Source: Heloderma charlesbogerti
Taxonomy: Eukaryota; Chordata; Lepidosauria; Squamata; Helodermatidae
Length of the DNA stretch: 64,000 nt
Reading direction: 5' to 3'
Assembly: GCA_026122225.1 (NCBI GenBank)
Contig: JANEZZ010002705.1
Location: 1,169,001-1,233,000, forward strand
Positions 9,884 to 19,135 of the stretch are shown here, in pieces. A program made the position numbers and the translations under genes. Position 1 is the stretch's first letter. Each line of letters begins with the position of its first letter. Below the pieces are notes generated by a model. That model ran no database searches. It was not told the DNA's origin and saw only the letters and a list, made by a program, of their open reading frames with translations.

Positions 9884-11488
9884 ATGGGCGGGTCCCCATC
9901 TAAGTCTGCGAAGAAGTCCCATACGCCCTTGGAGTGTTGTTTGCGCAATTGGTCACGTTTTAAGCAGGATTATGGAACTAAGATGACAAAGGATCGTCTT
10001 GTCTTTTTTTGCACCTGGGAATGGCCAATATTAGAACCCAAATGGCCACCCGAGGGGTCTTTTGACCCAACCTTGGTATCTGATGTGCGAACAACAGTAG
10101 CACAGAGGGGAAGTTGGGACCAGTTCCCTTATATTGGTTCTTGGGCAACTTGTGTGCCCCTTGGCGGCAGGCCCACTCCATGGGTTGTTGAATGCATGTC
10201 CTCTGCCCTTCCCATGGTGGTCAAAAGGAAACCACCAAAAGAAGGACGACCTAGGGTCATGGCCACGGCACCGGAGGACCTATTGCTTCCTCCTCCCTAT
10301 GGGACAGCCATCGCAGGGCGACCACGCCCGTTGCAACCACCACCTTCTCCTGAGGGGCCCGCCCAGTGGTTAGATGCCCCCGAGAAGGACCCCTCTCACG
10401 AAATAGTAGCAGAGGACCCCACCCCTCTAGTTGAATGCCGGGACACTCTCCAAGATCGTCTACATTCCCTAGAGGAAAGATTGGAGGTCCTGCAAAGAGA
10501 AGCAAAAGGGGGACCTAACTATAACCTGCGAAAGGACCCCCAACCACAGGTGAAGTTCACCTTCCCCATCAGAGAAGTCCCCGACCCTACCGCCCAATAT
10601 CCTCAAGGGACGATGTTTGTTTATGTCCCATTCATGACATCTGATTTGTATAATTGGAAACAATTTATCCCCTCCTTTGAAGAGGATCCCGGGCCACTCC
10701 TGTCTCTGATGGAGAATGTGAGGCTTACTCACAACCCCACATGGGACGATACACAAATGCTATTGAACACCTGTTTCCTCAGCCAAAAGCCAACCATCCT
10801 TGCAGGGGCATGAGCCAAGTATAGGGAGGAAAATCCCCAGGCAACTGAGGAGGAGACGGCGGAGGTTCTGCCCACAGGGCGACCCAATTGGGGGGTGGCC
10901 ACAGTGGCACATAGACGCTTACATGCTGACTATTTTCAGCTCATTTTAGCAGGCATGAAGCAAGCCGCGAGAAGGGCCCCCAATTTGCAAAAAGTCCTGA
11001 CTCTAAAGCAAGACAAAAATGAACCTCCTGCCGTGTTCCTCCAAAGGCTGAGGGAAGCCTTCACTAAATATACTGACATTGACTTGAATGATCCAAATAA
11101 TTTAAGGATCCTCACGACTCAGTTCATGGGAAATAGCTGCCAGGACATCAGAAAGAAGTTGCAAAAAGTTGAAGGAGGGTTGGCAGCTGACCTAGGAGTT
11201 TTAGTTGAGGTAGCTCAAAAGGTTTATGAGAGGCGAGAAGAGGAAGAAGGAAAAGAAAAAGACAAGAGGCAGGCCAAACTCCTTGCTGTGGTTCTTAGAC
11301 CCAACAAAGAGGGAGCTAGAAAGGGGAGGAAAGGGGGAAGGAAGGGATCTCCCCTGGGGAAAGATCAATGTGCCTTCTGTAAGAAAATGGGGCACTGGAA
11401 GCGTGATTGTGAGGCTTTGAAGCAGAAAGAGAGAGGGGAAAATACGGGAGGAGCAGAGAGAGTTCTGTATGAACAAGAAAGAGATTAG
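9884..11488 (+). pseudogene. gag: ERV gag, interrupted by one nonsense codon
   Basis: Gag would be the structural polyprotein of the virus particle. I take the start at 9884 because it begins Met-Gly, the usual N-myristoylation context, although the frame is open from 9860. The matrix part comes first, then a PPPY late-domain motif at 10289-10300 (about residues 136-139). A capsid-like part follows, then a Lys/Arg/Glu-rich stretch and a single zinc knuckle of the form C-X2-C-X4-H-X4-C (11369-11410). One zinc knuckle fits gammaretroviruses. An in-frame TGA at 10811-10813 breaks the capsid region; the frame then stays open to a TAG at 11486-11488. That TAG is in frame with the following protease, the arrangement used for readthrough suppression in gammaretroviruses. 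Length is close to a normal gag. Confidence 0.9.
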
Positions 11489-11860
11489 GACAGACAGGGG
11501 CCCGGCCCCCTCTTAGCCGTCTCTGAGGCAAGACGGGACCCCATGGTCAAAATAAAGGTTGGGGGCCGCTCCTACAAAGCCCTTGTGGACACAGTGGCCG
11601 CCCTGTCCGTCCTCCCCCTCAGTGAGCCCCCAACGGGAGGTGGGGGGTTCACCACCATAATGGAGGTCAAGGGAAGGGCAACCCAAGTGCCCCTCTCTCG
11701 TCCCCTGTTCACCAAGGTTGGGAAAACACGCCTAGAACATGCATTTGTCTGTACCCCCTCCTGTCCGGTGGCATTGCTAGGAAGGGACTTATTGACTAAA
11801 CTCCAAATTGAGATTGCTTTTACTCCTGACGGAAGGATGGAGATACGGCTCCCTAAACAG
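11489..11860 (+). pseudogene. pro: ERV protease region with altered active site
   Basis: This follows the gag TAG in the same frame and encodes an aspartic protease that would process Gag-Pol. The active-site region reads L-V-D-T-V at 11582-11596, where the family has Asp-Thr-Gly, so the Gly position is Val here. The later 'LLGRDLL' segment (about 11776-11796) corresponds to the conserved flap-distal G-R-D motif of retroviral proteases. The changed residue is one of the most conserved in the family, so the enzyme is predicted inactive. Confidence 0.85.
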
Positions 11861-12538
11861 CAGAGTAGTAACTACCAAATGGCCCTTTTGAAGGTTGCAG
11901 AAGAATCCACCCCAGAGGCCACCGAGGACTGGAGCCTAATAGAAAACAGAGTCAACCCTCTAGCTTGGGCCGGGATTGGAGGGGCCTCTCGTGCGAAGTC
12001 GGCAGCACCATACAAAATTCCCCTCAAGGAGGGAGCAAGGCCTGTTCATGTGAAACAGTATCCCCTTTCCCATCAAGGAAAGGAGGGCCTACAACCAGTA
12101 ATAACAAAGCTCCGAGAAGAAGGCCGGCTCATTGAGATAATGTCCCCTTATAACATGCCCATCCTGGCTGTGTCAAAAGGGGGGGCAAGGGCTTTCGCTT
12201 AGTGCAAGACCTCCGGCTCATTAATCAGCAAATTGAGGCCCCCCATCCTGTGGTCCCCAACCCACACACCCTCCTTGTAGGAATTCCAGAAGAGCACGCC
12301 TGGTTCACTGTCATAGACCTAAAAGATGCCTTTTTCAGCATCCCCCTCCACCCTGATTCAAGGCCTTTGTTCGCCTTTGAATGGGAGAGCCCAGAGGGGG
12401 GGTCAAAAGTTCAATTAACATGGATAGTAATCCCTCAGGTGCTGAATCTCTCACTGGTAGTCTTTGGCCAGCAGCTCCAAAAGGATCTCGAACCCTGGGT
12501 CCAGCAGCACTCAGAGGTGCATCTCCTCCAGTACTGTG

Positions 12539-12546
12539 ACGACCTC
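12539..12546. repeat. 8-bp target duplication of the pol insertion, left
   Basis: ACGACCTC here and ACAACCTC at 13473-13480 flank the 926-bp insertion. The single difference is a CpG-type G-to-A change. An 8-bp duplication points to a hAT-superfamily transposase. Confidence 0.85.
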
Positions 12547-12733
12547 TAGGAGTGCACGAAAGCCACTTACCTGGTCTTGCAGCTTTTCGCGGTGGGGGGG
12601 AGGCGCTTCGCTGCTCTCCCCCTGAAGTTCAGGCCGGGGGGGGAGGCTTCCCGCCTTGCCCGGCCGAAATTCAGGCCGGGGAGGAGGCGCCTCGCCTCGC
12701 CCGGCAGCGAAATAAAAAGTTTTTTTTAAAAAA

Positions 12734-13215
12734 ACGCCCCCGTGATAGGCTACGTGACGATTAACGTAGCCTATCACGGCTAGATCTGCAAAGTCAGCCA
12801 TGATCGGCTACGTAAATCGTCACGTAGCCTATCACGGGTGACTTTAAAAAAAACAAAAAAAGTGCGTACGCAAATGGCGGCCCCCATAGGGAGCTGCCAT
12901 TTGCGTTCCTTATTTGGTCACTGTAGTCTACGTAAATCTTTACATAGACTACGGTGAAAATAAGGGCAACGCAAATAGCGTTGCCCTTATTTTCGCCGTA
13001 GTCTACGTAATCTTTACGTAGACTACAGCAACCAAATAAGGAACGTGAATGGCGGCTCCCTATGGGGGCCGCCATTAGCCGTACGTGCTTTTTTTTTTTT
13101 TTTTAAGTCACCCGTGATAGGCTACGTGACGATTTACGTAGCCTATCACGGCTGACTTTGCAGATCTAGCCGTGATAGGCTACGTTAATCGTCACGTAGC
13201 CTATCACGGGGGCGT
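12734..13215. repeat. 482-bp imperfect palindrome with six internal hairpins
   Basis: Two arms of about 239 bp mirror each other around 12975 (centre 'gcaaatagc'). Each arm contains three smaller palindromes. The outer four hairpins (12740-12778, 12799-12836, 13113-13150, 13171-13208) are built from GATAGGCTACGT and its complement, and the inner two (12923-12952, 12998-13026) from GTAGTCTACGT and its complement. Words such as AAATGGCGGC and GGAACG..AATGGCGGC also pair across the centre. The arms differ by scattered substitutions and by the length of a poly-A/T run. Confidence 0.95.
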
Positions 13216-13387
13216 TTTGTTTTTTTTTTACTTTTCTTGGAATGGCGGCGGCGGCAGCCAGTCGAAAGATCGGCTGCCGCCCCCGCCCCTGACGAAGACT
13301 CGACGAACCGCCGCTGGGACCCGCCACCGGGAGGGACATTCGGGAAAGGTAAGTCCCGTCCCGGGGGGGGTGCAGGGGGCGGGGGGT

Positions 13388-13464
13388 GCGGAGAATTTCT
13401 CCCTGAAACTTCTTCGGGGGCACGAACACTTGGCCCCCCGAAGTTTCGGGGAGAAATTCTCCGC
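13388..13464. repeat. GC-rich 77-bp hairpin near the transposon right end
   Basis: Left arm 13388-13421 and right arm 13432-13464 are near-exact reverse complements (GCGGAGAATTTCTCC...). It sits directly inside the right terminus of the transposon. Confidence 0.9.
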
Positions 13465-13789
13465 CAACCCTAACAACCTCTTGATTTCAGCCAAGGCCAA
13501 GAATGTGTGCCTGAATGGGACGGTTTCCCTCCTCAACCATCTAGCGAGGGGGGGTTATAAAGTGTCAAAAGAAAAAGTACAGTTGGCCCAACCAACTGTA
13601 AAATTCCTAGGCTACCACTTAACTAAAGGGACTCGGAGCCTAGGGCAAGAAAGAGTTGAAGTCATCCGTGACACTCCTGTCCCTAAGTCCCCCCGTGAAT
13701 TGAGGGCCTACCTGGGGCTGACCGGATTCTGCCGACTATGGATAGCAAACTATGGGGAGACAGCACGGCTGCTGTATGAGGCGCTTTAG

Positions 13790-14959
13790 AAAGATAGACT
13801 GGATAAATGGAAATGGACTAAGGAAATGAATAAGTCTTTCCTCAGTCTTAAAGCTGCTCTTGTGTCACCACCCGCACTGGCCATACCAAATCCCAGCCGG
13901 CCATTTAGACTTTATGTGCATGAAAATAAGGGCATAGCTTCGGGAGTGCTTTGCCAGCGAAAAGGGCCCTCTTGGAGACCAGTGGGATATTATTCCAAGG
14001 TCCTAGATGTCGTAGCGCGAGGATGGCCAAGTTGCCTGAGAGCAGTGGTGGCAACAGCTCTGATCTGTACCGAGGCCAAGAAAATGATGATGGGAGGACC
14101 CATTAAAGTTTGGGTGCCGCATGGGGTGCCACAAATTTTGGGATCAGGAGGAGGAAGCAAATTTCTCAACCTGGCCCGGCATTCCCGATATGAAATAGGT
14201 TTACTAACAAACGAAAACCTCACTTTTAAGGCTTGCTCTAGCTTTAATATCGCCACACTACTGCCAACATTACTGGGCACAAATGGATCGGGACTCCCAG
14301 ATCATGACTGCCTTGAAGTATTAGACCTAGACACCAAAGGCCGACCGGACCTTGAGGATGAACCAATAGAGGGAGCCAGAGACCTGTTTGTAGATGGGTC
14401 TAGCTATATGCTGGATGGAAGGCGCTACACAGGAGCGGCCGTCGTTACTCTAGACGAGAATTTGCACGAGGAAAGGTTGCCTCCTCATTTCTCCGCCCAA
14501 TCCGCTGAACTGGTAGCCCTGACAAGAGCCCTGCAAGCCAGCAAGGGAAAGCGAGTAAATATCTATACCGATAGCAAAAATGCCTTCGCCGTTGTGCATG
14601 CTCATGGGCAACTGTGGAAAGAGAGGGGATTCCTTACAGCAAACGGATCTCCAGTGGCTAATGGCGGCCTAATAGTGGATCTTCTGGATGCCCTCCAGCT
14701 ACCCTCACAAGTGGCTGTTGTCCACGTCTGAGCCCATGGGAAAGAAAAAGAGGAAAAATGGAGACAGGGAAACCAGAAGGCAGATGAGGCCACAAAAAGA
14801 GCAGCCAGAGAGGGAATCCAAGGAACATTCCTCATTCTACCCAAAAGAAAAGAGCGCCCCACATACTCCCCTGCTGAGTTACGGATGGCACAAGAACACG
14901 GAATAAGTTCCTGCAACGACGGATGGATCCAGATGACAGATGGAAGACTGCTTCTTCCA
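13790..14959 (+). pseudogene. pol: ERV RNase H region, with nonsense codon
   Basis: RNase H degrades the RNA strand of the replication hybrid. The connection domain is followed by the RNase H fold. The four expected acidic residues are visible: Asp in D-G-S-S (14393-14395), Glu (14507-14509), Asp in T-D-S (14570-14572) and the last Asp in A-D-E (14783-14785). The third and fourth are separated by an in-frame TGA at 14729-14731. The region also begins after a TAG (13787) and ends at another TAG (14960-14962), all in one frame. The domain is therefore recognisable but broken. Confidence 0.9.
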
Positions 14960-14962
14960 TAG

Positions 14963-16027
14963 ACCCTGCAGAGGGTTGTTCTAGAACAAGTTCACCATTC
15001 TCTTGGACACCCTGGGGCATCAGCCATGATTGACTATTGCAAGAGGCTGTTTGTCTCCCCTGGCATAACTGTATGCGCCCACCGACTGGCCACAACCTGT
15101 GAAGTCTGCCAGAAAACCAACCCTCCCAGGGCACCCCCTCCTCCAAAAGGAGGGCGACCATGGGCCTACTATCCTTTCCAGAGGGTGCAGATTGATTTTG
15201 CTGAAATGCCACCATGTAGGGGTTACAGGTATTTGCTTGTAATAGTGTGTCAAATGACAGGGTGGGTAGAGGCATTTCCATGTAGGAACTGCCAAGCTAA
15301 AACTGTTGTTGCTAAATTGTTACAGGAGGTGGTGCCCCGGTTCTCCCTGCCCGAAGTTATAGAGTCCGATCAGGGCTCACACTTCACCTCAGTTATTACA
15401 CAGGGACTGGCATAGGCTCTGGGAGTAGAGTGGCATTTACATTGCCCCTGGAGGCCCCAGGCAAGTGGACAAGTTGAAAGAATCAATCGGAGCCTCAAGC
15501 AGACTTTAACCAAACTCCAACGAGGGGTGAAGCTCACTTGGATTGAGGCTCTGCCAATAGCTTTAACGAAGCTTCGAAGGATGCCAAGAAAGGACATAAA
15601 ATTGTCCCCCTTCGAACTGATGTTTGGGTTCCCGCCTCAGGTACACTGCGGAAGGAGGGAGGAAGTCAAGTGGGAGATGGGTGATCAGATGCCAAGGGAT
15701 CAGTTGACTTCTCTACAGTCTGTTCTTTCACAGCTACGAGCTTATTCCGTTCCATTCCAGAGATTGCCATTAGATGCACCTATCCATCCCTTCCAGACAG
15801 GAGACGAGGTGTTGCTGAAAAAGTGGAATAAAGAAGCTTTAAAGGAAGGGTGGGAGGTGCCTTATTTGGTGGGACCAACCAGCCACTCGTGTGTAAAGCT
15901 TGTGGGTTCTAGCAAATGGACACATTGCAGCCGGATAAAGCCATTTAGGCGACCCTTGCTTCCTTCTGTCACCTGGAAAGAACAGAAGGACACGGGCAAC
16001 GGTCCTTTGCTCCCTGGCACCCCTTAG
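14963..16027 (+). pseudogene. pol: ERV integrase, with nonsense codon
   Basis: Integrase inserts the proviral DNA. The N-terminal zinc-binding HHCC is visible: His codons at 14996 and 15008 and Cys codons at 15098 and 15107. The catalytic triad is Asp 15194-15196, Asp 15368-15370 and Glu 15476-15478. The second Asp and the Glu are 35 residues apart, the expected DD35E spacing. A TAG at 15413-15415 lies between them in the same frame. The C-terminal part carries a module of the gammaretroviral GPY/F type near 15850-15940. The frame ends at 16025-16027, about 110 bp before env, so pol and env do not overlap here. Confidence 0.92.
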
Positions 16028-16139
16028 GAAGCTGCCAAGGACACAGGTGAAGAAGCCATCCAGGAGCCACAATCACCTGTAATATACAAGTCACAACATC
16101 TGGGAAAAGCTCGGGTTCGAATTACAAAAAACTTGTAAT

Positions 16140-17534
16140 ATGAAGCAAGTATTGTGGGTGGTGTTGGTAATGTTAGTCAAAGAAATATTAACATGGATGG
16201 TGATACCTCAAGGACTTGGGCTTGACAGCTTTAAGATAAAACCCCGAAATGTCACACCTACACCCCTCAAACCACTTCTGGTACAGATCCCCGAGAAAGA
16301 GAGGCGTCCCTGGAGAACCAGGTTAGGAATCCCAATAACAGAGGAAACTGATAATGTGTGGTTAGAGTGGATAAAGTATACAGCCAAGTCCTTGAATAAG
16401 TCTGACTGTTTTGTTTGTGCCACAGGAAGATCAGTAGCAAAGGTGCTGCCTTTTCCTCTGGGGTGGGACACTCCTTCCCTCCTCACCTGCGTGATCCGTT
16501 TGTTCCAACACCCTGATGCATGGGGAGAGGAGGAATGCCAAACCCTCAATAAATTATACCCCCCACTCAAATTAAAGGATCGCGTCAGACCTTCCACAGT
16601 CTTCTTGCAAAGAAGAAACCATACCGGATGCATACACCGAAACCTTGCAGACACAGAGGGGCATATAGGGAACCTGATGAGTAAAATAAGATGGGTTAAT
16701 TCCACCCGCTTTAGGAATAATTCCCTTTCAGTCCCACGGGCTGATCTCTGGTGGTATTGTGGTGGTCTAGAGTTGTATGAGGTATTGCCCTCCAATTGGT
16801 CCGGAGCTTGTGGGTTAGTTCAGTTGGCAGTCCCCTTTTCAATTGCATATCATCCAGCAGAGAAGACTAGCCAACCCCGGCAGAAACGATCAGTAACCCC
16901 TTTTGATGATCAAATATACATTGACTCCATAGGAGTACCAAGGGGAGTGCCAGATGAGTTCAAAGGAAGAAATGAAATTGCTGCAGGATTTGAATCTACC
17001 CTGTTTTGGTGGGTGACCATTAACAAAAATGTAGATTGGATCAATTACGTTTATTATAATCAACAGATATTTATAAACTATACTCGAGATGCTGTAAAAG
17101 GATTGGCTGAGCAGCTAGATGCCACCAGCCAAATGGCTTGGGAAAATCGGCGTGTTCTTGATATGATGTTAGCAGAAAAAGGGGGGGTTTGTGTCATGCT
17201 AGGTGGACGGTGTTGCACCTTCATCCCTAACAACACTGCCCCAGATGGCACGGTAACAAGGGCTTTGCAGGGCCTCAACGCCTTGTCTGAAGAATTAGCA
17301 GAGAATTCGGGGATTAACAACCCCGTGACCGCCTGGTTAGAAAAGTGGTTTGGAAAATGGAAACACCTAGCAGCCTCAATCCTTATCTCGCTTGTAGTGG
17401 TAGTAGGAGTTCTGATATTATTTGATTGTTGCATTATCCCCTGTGTTAGAGGCTTATCCCAGCGATTGATAGAAACCGCTCTGTCAAAACAGATGCTCTT
17501 GCTTTATTGTACCAATAAAGAGGCTCCGTTTTAA
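16140..17534 (+). CDS. env: ERV envelope protein, intact reading frame
   Basis: 464 codons with no interruption. A hydrophobic N-terminus (residues 1-15) is a likely signal peptide. The surface subunit has a C-X2-C motif at residues 90-93 and W-W-Y-C-G-G at 204-209. A furin-type site R-Q-K-R is at 247-250. The transmembrane subunit follows, with a CX6CC motif at 351-359 preceded by an immunosuppressive-domain-like stretch (about 334-350). A membrane anchor lies at about 409-436, with a short cytoplasmic tail. At least eight N-glycosylation sequons are present. The surface part is short (about 250 residues), as in short gamma-type Envs of fish and tetrapods (percomORF/HEMO-like), which is a family-level impression. 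It would act on the membrane as a fusion protein if expressed. Whether the frame is maintained by selection is unknown. Confidence 0.9.
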   Translation: MKQVLWVVLVMLVKEILTWMVIPQGLGLDSFKIKPRNVTPTPLKPLLVQIPEKERRPWRTRLGIPITEETDNVWLEWIKYTAKSLNKSDCFVCATGRSVAKVLPFPLGWDTPSLLTCVIRLFQHPDAWGEEECQTLNKLYPPLKLKDRVRPSTVFLQRRNHTGCIHRNLADTEGHIGNLMSKIRWVNSTRFRNNSLSVPRADLWWYCGGLELYEVLPSNWSGACGLVQLAVPFSIAYHPAEKTSQPRQKRSVTPFDDQIYIDSIGVPRGVPDEFKGRNEIAAGFESTLFWWVTINKNVDWINYVYYNQQIFINYTRDAVKGLAEQLDATSQMAWENRRVLDMMLAEKGGVCVMLGGRCCTFIPNNTAPDGTVTRALQGLNALSEELAENSGINNPVTAWLEKWFGKWKHLAASILISLVVVVGVLILFDCCIIPCVRGLSQRLIETALSKQMLLLYCTNKEAPF

Positions 17535-17559
17535 ACGCTTTAAGACGTGAGTAAAGACT

Positions 17560-17572
17560 TAAAGGAGGGAAT
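17560..17572 (+). promoter_or_regulatory. Polypurine tract
   Basis: AAAGGAGGGAAT lies directly before the 3' LTR, where plus-strand DNA synthesis is primed. Confidence 0.85.
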
Positions 17573-17935
17573 TGTTAGAAAAAAAGAGACTCCATAACCG
17601 TCGGCGCCTCAGTTACGTAGGAGCCCGAGTGGCGGGAAAAATGTGGGCAAAGCCAAAAGGAGAACCATAATGACGCGCTCATGACTAACAGCTTGGTAAG
17701 CTGATACTGACTGTTTATTGGCTATTGACTTGGTAAGCTGATACTGACTGTTTCATTGGTTACTGGCAAGAACAATAGAAGTGATATGGTATAAAAGGTT
17801 TTTGCACACGTGTCTCGGGGTCCAGACTGCTCTGCACCCGTTTTGCAAAATGTTCAATAAAATAGTGTTGGATCCACTGCTGCCTGCCTGGCATCCTTTT
17901 CTTCTAAACCGAAAGCAAGAACTTTTTATCTAACA
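17573..17935 (+). repeat. 3' LTR
   Basis: 363 bp, same termini as the 5' LTR. TATAAAA is at 17790-17796 and AATAAA at 17856-17861. It differs from the 5' LTR by seven substitutions and lacks one 4-bp unit. Confidence 0.97.
17856..17861 (+). terminator. ERV polyadenylation signal (3' LTR)
   Basis: AATAAA in 'gttcaataaaatagtg'; this copy would end the viral transcript. Confidence 0.85.
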
Positions 17936-17939
17936 TTAG
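17936..17939. repeat. ERV target-site duplication, right copy
   Basis: TTAG, equal to 9091-9094. Confidence 0.85.
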
Positions 17940-18023
17940 CATACAGTATTGGTTCAAAAGTGTGGAATTAGGCACATTCACATAAAAACATGAAACAAAC
18001 ACATTTCTCCCCCTCTCCCCATG

Positions 18024-18413
18024 GATGGACAGGTTTTGTTAAATCCATTCTATCTGTGTTTCACAGATTGTCAGGTGTCTTTCATTCTGTCATCTGCTCA
18101 TTGGCAGAATCAGATTTTTTCTAAGCATTTCCTTCTACTTATACTAATTCATATTGGTGCTAATGCACACTTACACAAATGTTCTAATGCACATTAATGA
18201 GAAGTAGTGCTAATTCATTAGCATGGCTGTGCATTTGTGCAAATCCCCCACTGAAGTTAAACAAAAACAAAAATCCCTAGTCTGCAAGTCTGCAAAATCT
18301 GCTTGACTCAGAAAAAGCTATCCATTGCGGAACGCACAGGTCGTATTCACAGAAATCCAAATTCATTTGAATCCGTTGCAGATTTCTCTGACATCCTTTC
18401 CTATCCCTAGTGC
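18024..18413 (+). repeat. hAT-like MITE, family A
   Basis: Shares 'ttttgttaaatccattct', 'tcaggtgtctttcattctg' and 'gatttctctgacatcc' with the other family A copies. The left terminus is degraded and the right ends 'ccctag'. Confidence 0.65.
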
Positions 18414-18859
18414 TAATGCCAAGCCTGCGGACAGGCAGCCTTTCTCAGCCCTACTTGGAGATGCCAGTGATTCCATCTGAGACCTTGAAACTGCCGCTGA
18501 GAAATGGTCCTTCATCACAGCTGGTGGTGCAGATGGTGCAATCTCCTCAAGTGGGTTCTAGAGTCCCACAGAAACTTTACAAACTAGCAAGAATATCAAT
18601 TAGTGACTATCACAAACCCTTCTCATTAGACTCCTATGGACTTTCCATGCTGGTCACCAGGTCAGAATCTTATTTCACATGACCATTTCCATGAGATGGT
18701 TTATTTGGGCCAACACAGGCAAGGGGGTATGATTTTATTTATTTATGTATTTATTTCATTTCTATACTGCCCAATAACCAAAGATCTCTGATTTGCATAT
18801 GAGGCTATGACAGAATAATGGAATAATGGAAACAGAAAGACGGGGAGGCACGTATGTGT

Positions 18860-19135
18860 CCCAAAGCAGAAGATAAAATATTCTCTGGTACCTGAAAAAA
18901 AAGCCCTTTATTATGCCCAGTGCTTTTTGGAGAGGACTTTCCTTCTTCGGGAGCCACTCCTCTTTCTTCAACTGTATTGCAAAAAGTCTTCCCAGTGCTT
19001 CTTCTGTCTCAAAATGCTCAAGCATTGGAAGAAGCACTGGAAATATGGCAAGATAAGTGGTCCCCGAGGAAGGAATGTCCTTTCCGAAATATGTTGGGCA
19101 TAATAAATGTTTGTCCAGGCACCTGAGAATATTTT
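18860..19135. repeat. Foldback (palindromic) repeat, about 275 bp
   Basis: The left half ('aaaatattctctggtacctg ... ctttattatgcccag') is mirrored by the right half ('ttgggcataataaatg ... aggcacctgagaatatttt'), with a centre near 19010. Arms are about 120 bp and show scattered mismatches. No coding capacity; MITE-like by inference. Confidence 0.75.

Larger units (their letters stand above)
12547..13472. mobile_element. Non-autonomous hAT-like transposon with nested palindromic core
   Basis: The ends read TAGGAGTGCACGAAAG and, inverted from the right, TAGGGTTGGCGGAGAA, so the terminal inverted repeats are short and imperfect, as in hAT elements. Inside are a GC-rich left part with repeated 'ttcaggccgggg' units (12605-12690), an inverted-repeat core (12734-13215), a GC-rich right part and a separate hairpin (13388-13464). 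No transposase frame is present; the reading frames crossing the core are products of the palindrome. GGTAAGT-type donor words occur near both ends, in opposite orientation. It resembles 62267-62945 in plan. The host ERV shows about 2 per cent LTR divergence, so the insertion is no older than that provirus. Confidence 0.85.
11861..13789 (+). pseudogene. pol: ERV reverse transcriptase, frameshifted and split by a transposon
   Basis: The RT would copy viral RNA into DNA. The first part is open to a stop at 12200-12202; the homologous reading then continues in another frame from about 12185, at a run of seven G. Polymerase motif A (D-L-K-D-A-F-F, with Asp codon 12325-12327) and motif C (Y-C-D-D, 12532-12543) are visible. 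The region normally holding the conserved P-Q-G motif reads P-Q-V. The frame is then cut by the element at 12547-13472 and resumes at 13481 with sequence matching the RT thumb/connection region. It ends at an in-frame TAG (13787-13789). All three defects would abolish the enzyme. Confidence 0.9.
9095..17935 (+). mobile_element. Gammaretrovirus-like endogenous provirus, defective
   Basis: Full-length provirus of 8841 bp in the order LTR, primer site, gag, pro-pol, env, polypurine tract, LTR. The two LTRs differ by seven substitutions and one 4-bp indel by my count (about 1.9 per cent), so integration is fairly recent but not new. Class I/gamma-like features are the 4-bp duplication, one CCHC zinc knuckle in Gag, gag and pol in the same frame separated by a UAG, the DD35E integrase and a CX6CC transmembrane Env. 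Gag and pol are broken: nonsense codons at 10811, 13787, 14729, 14960 and 15413, a frame change near 12183, and a 926-bp transposon at 12547. A Gly-to-Val type change also affects the protease active site. Env is open throughout. Confidence 0.95.

Noticed and set aside
12511..13536. Several open frames on both strands between 12511 and 13536
   Set aside because: They lie in the palindromic transposon, mirror each other because of the inverted repeat, and show no protein motif. The part after 13481 is ERV pol.
16208..16795. 195-codon minus-strand frame opposite env
   Set aside because: Antisense shadow of env with no independent features.
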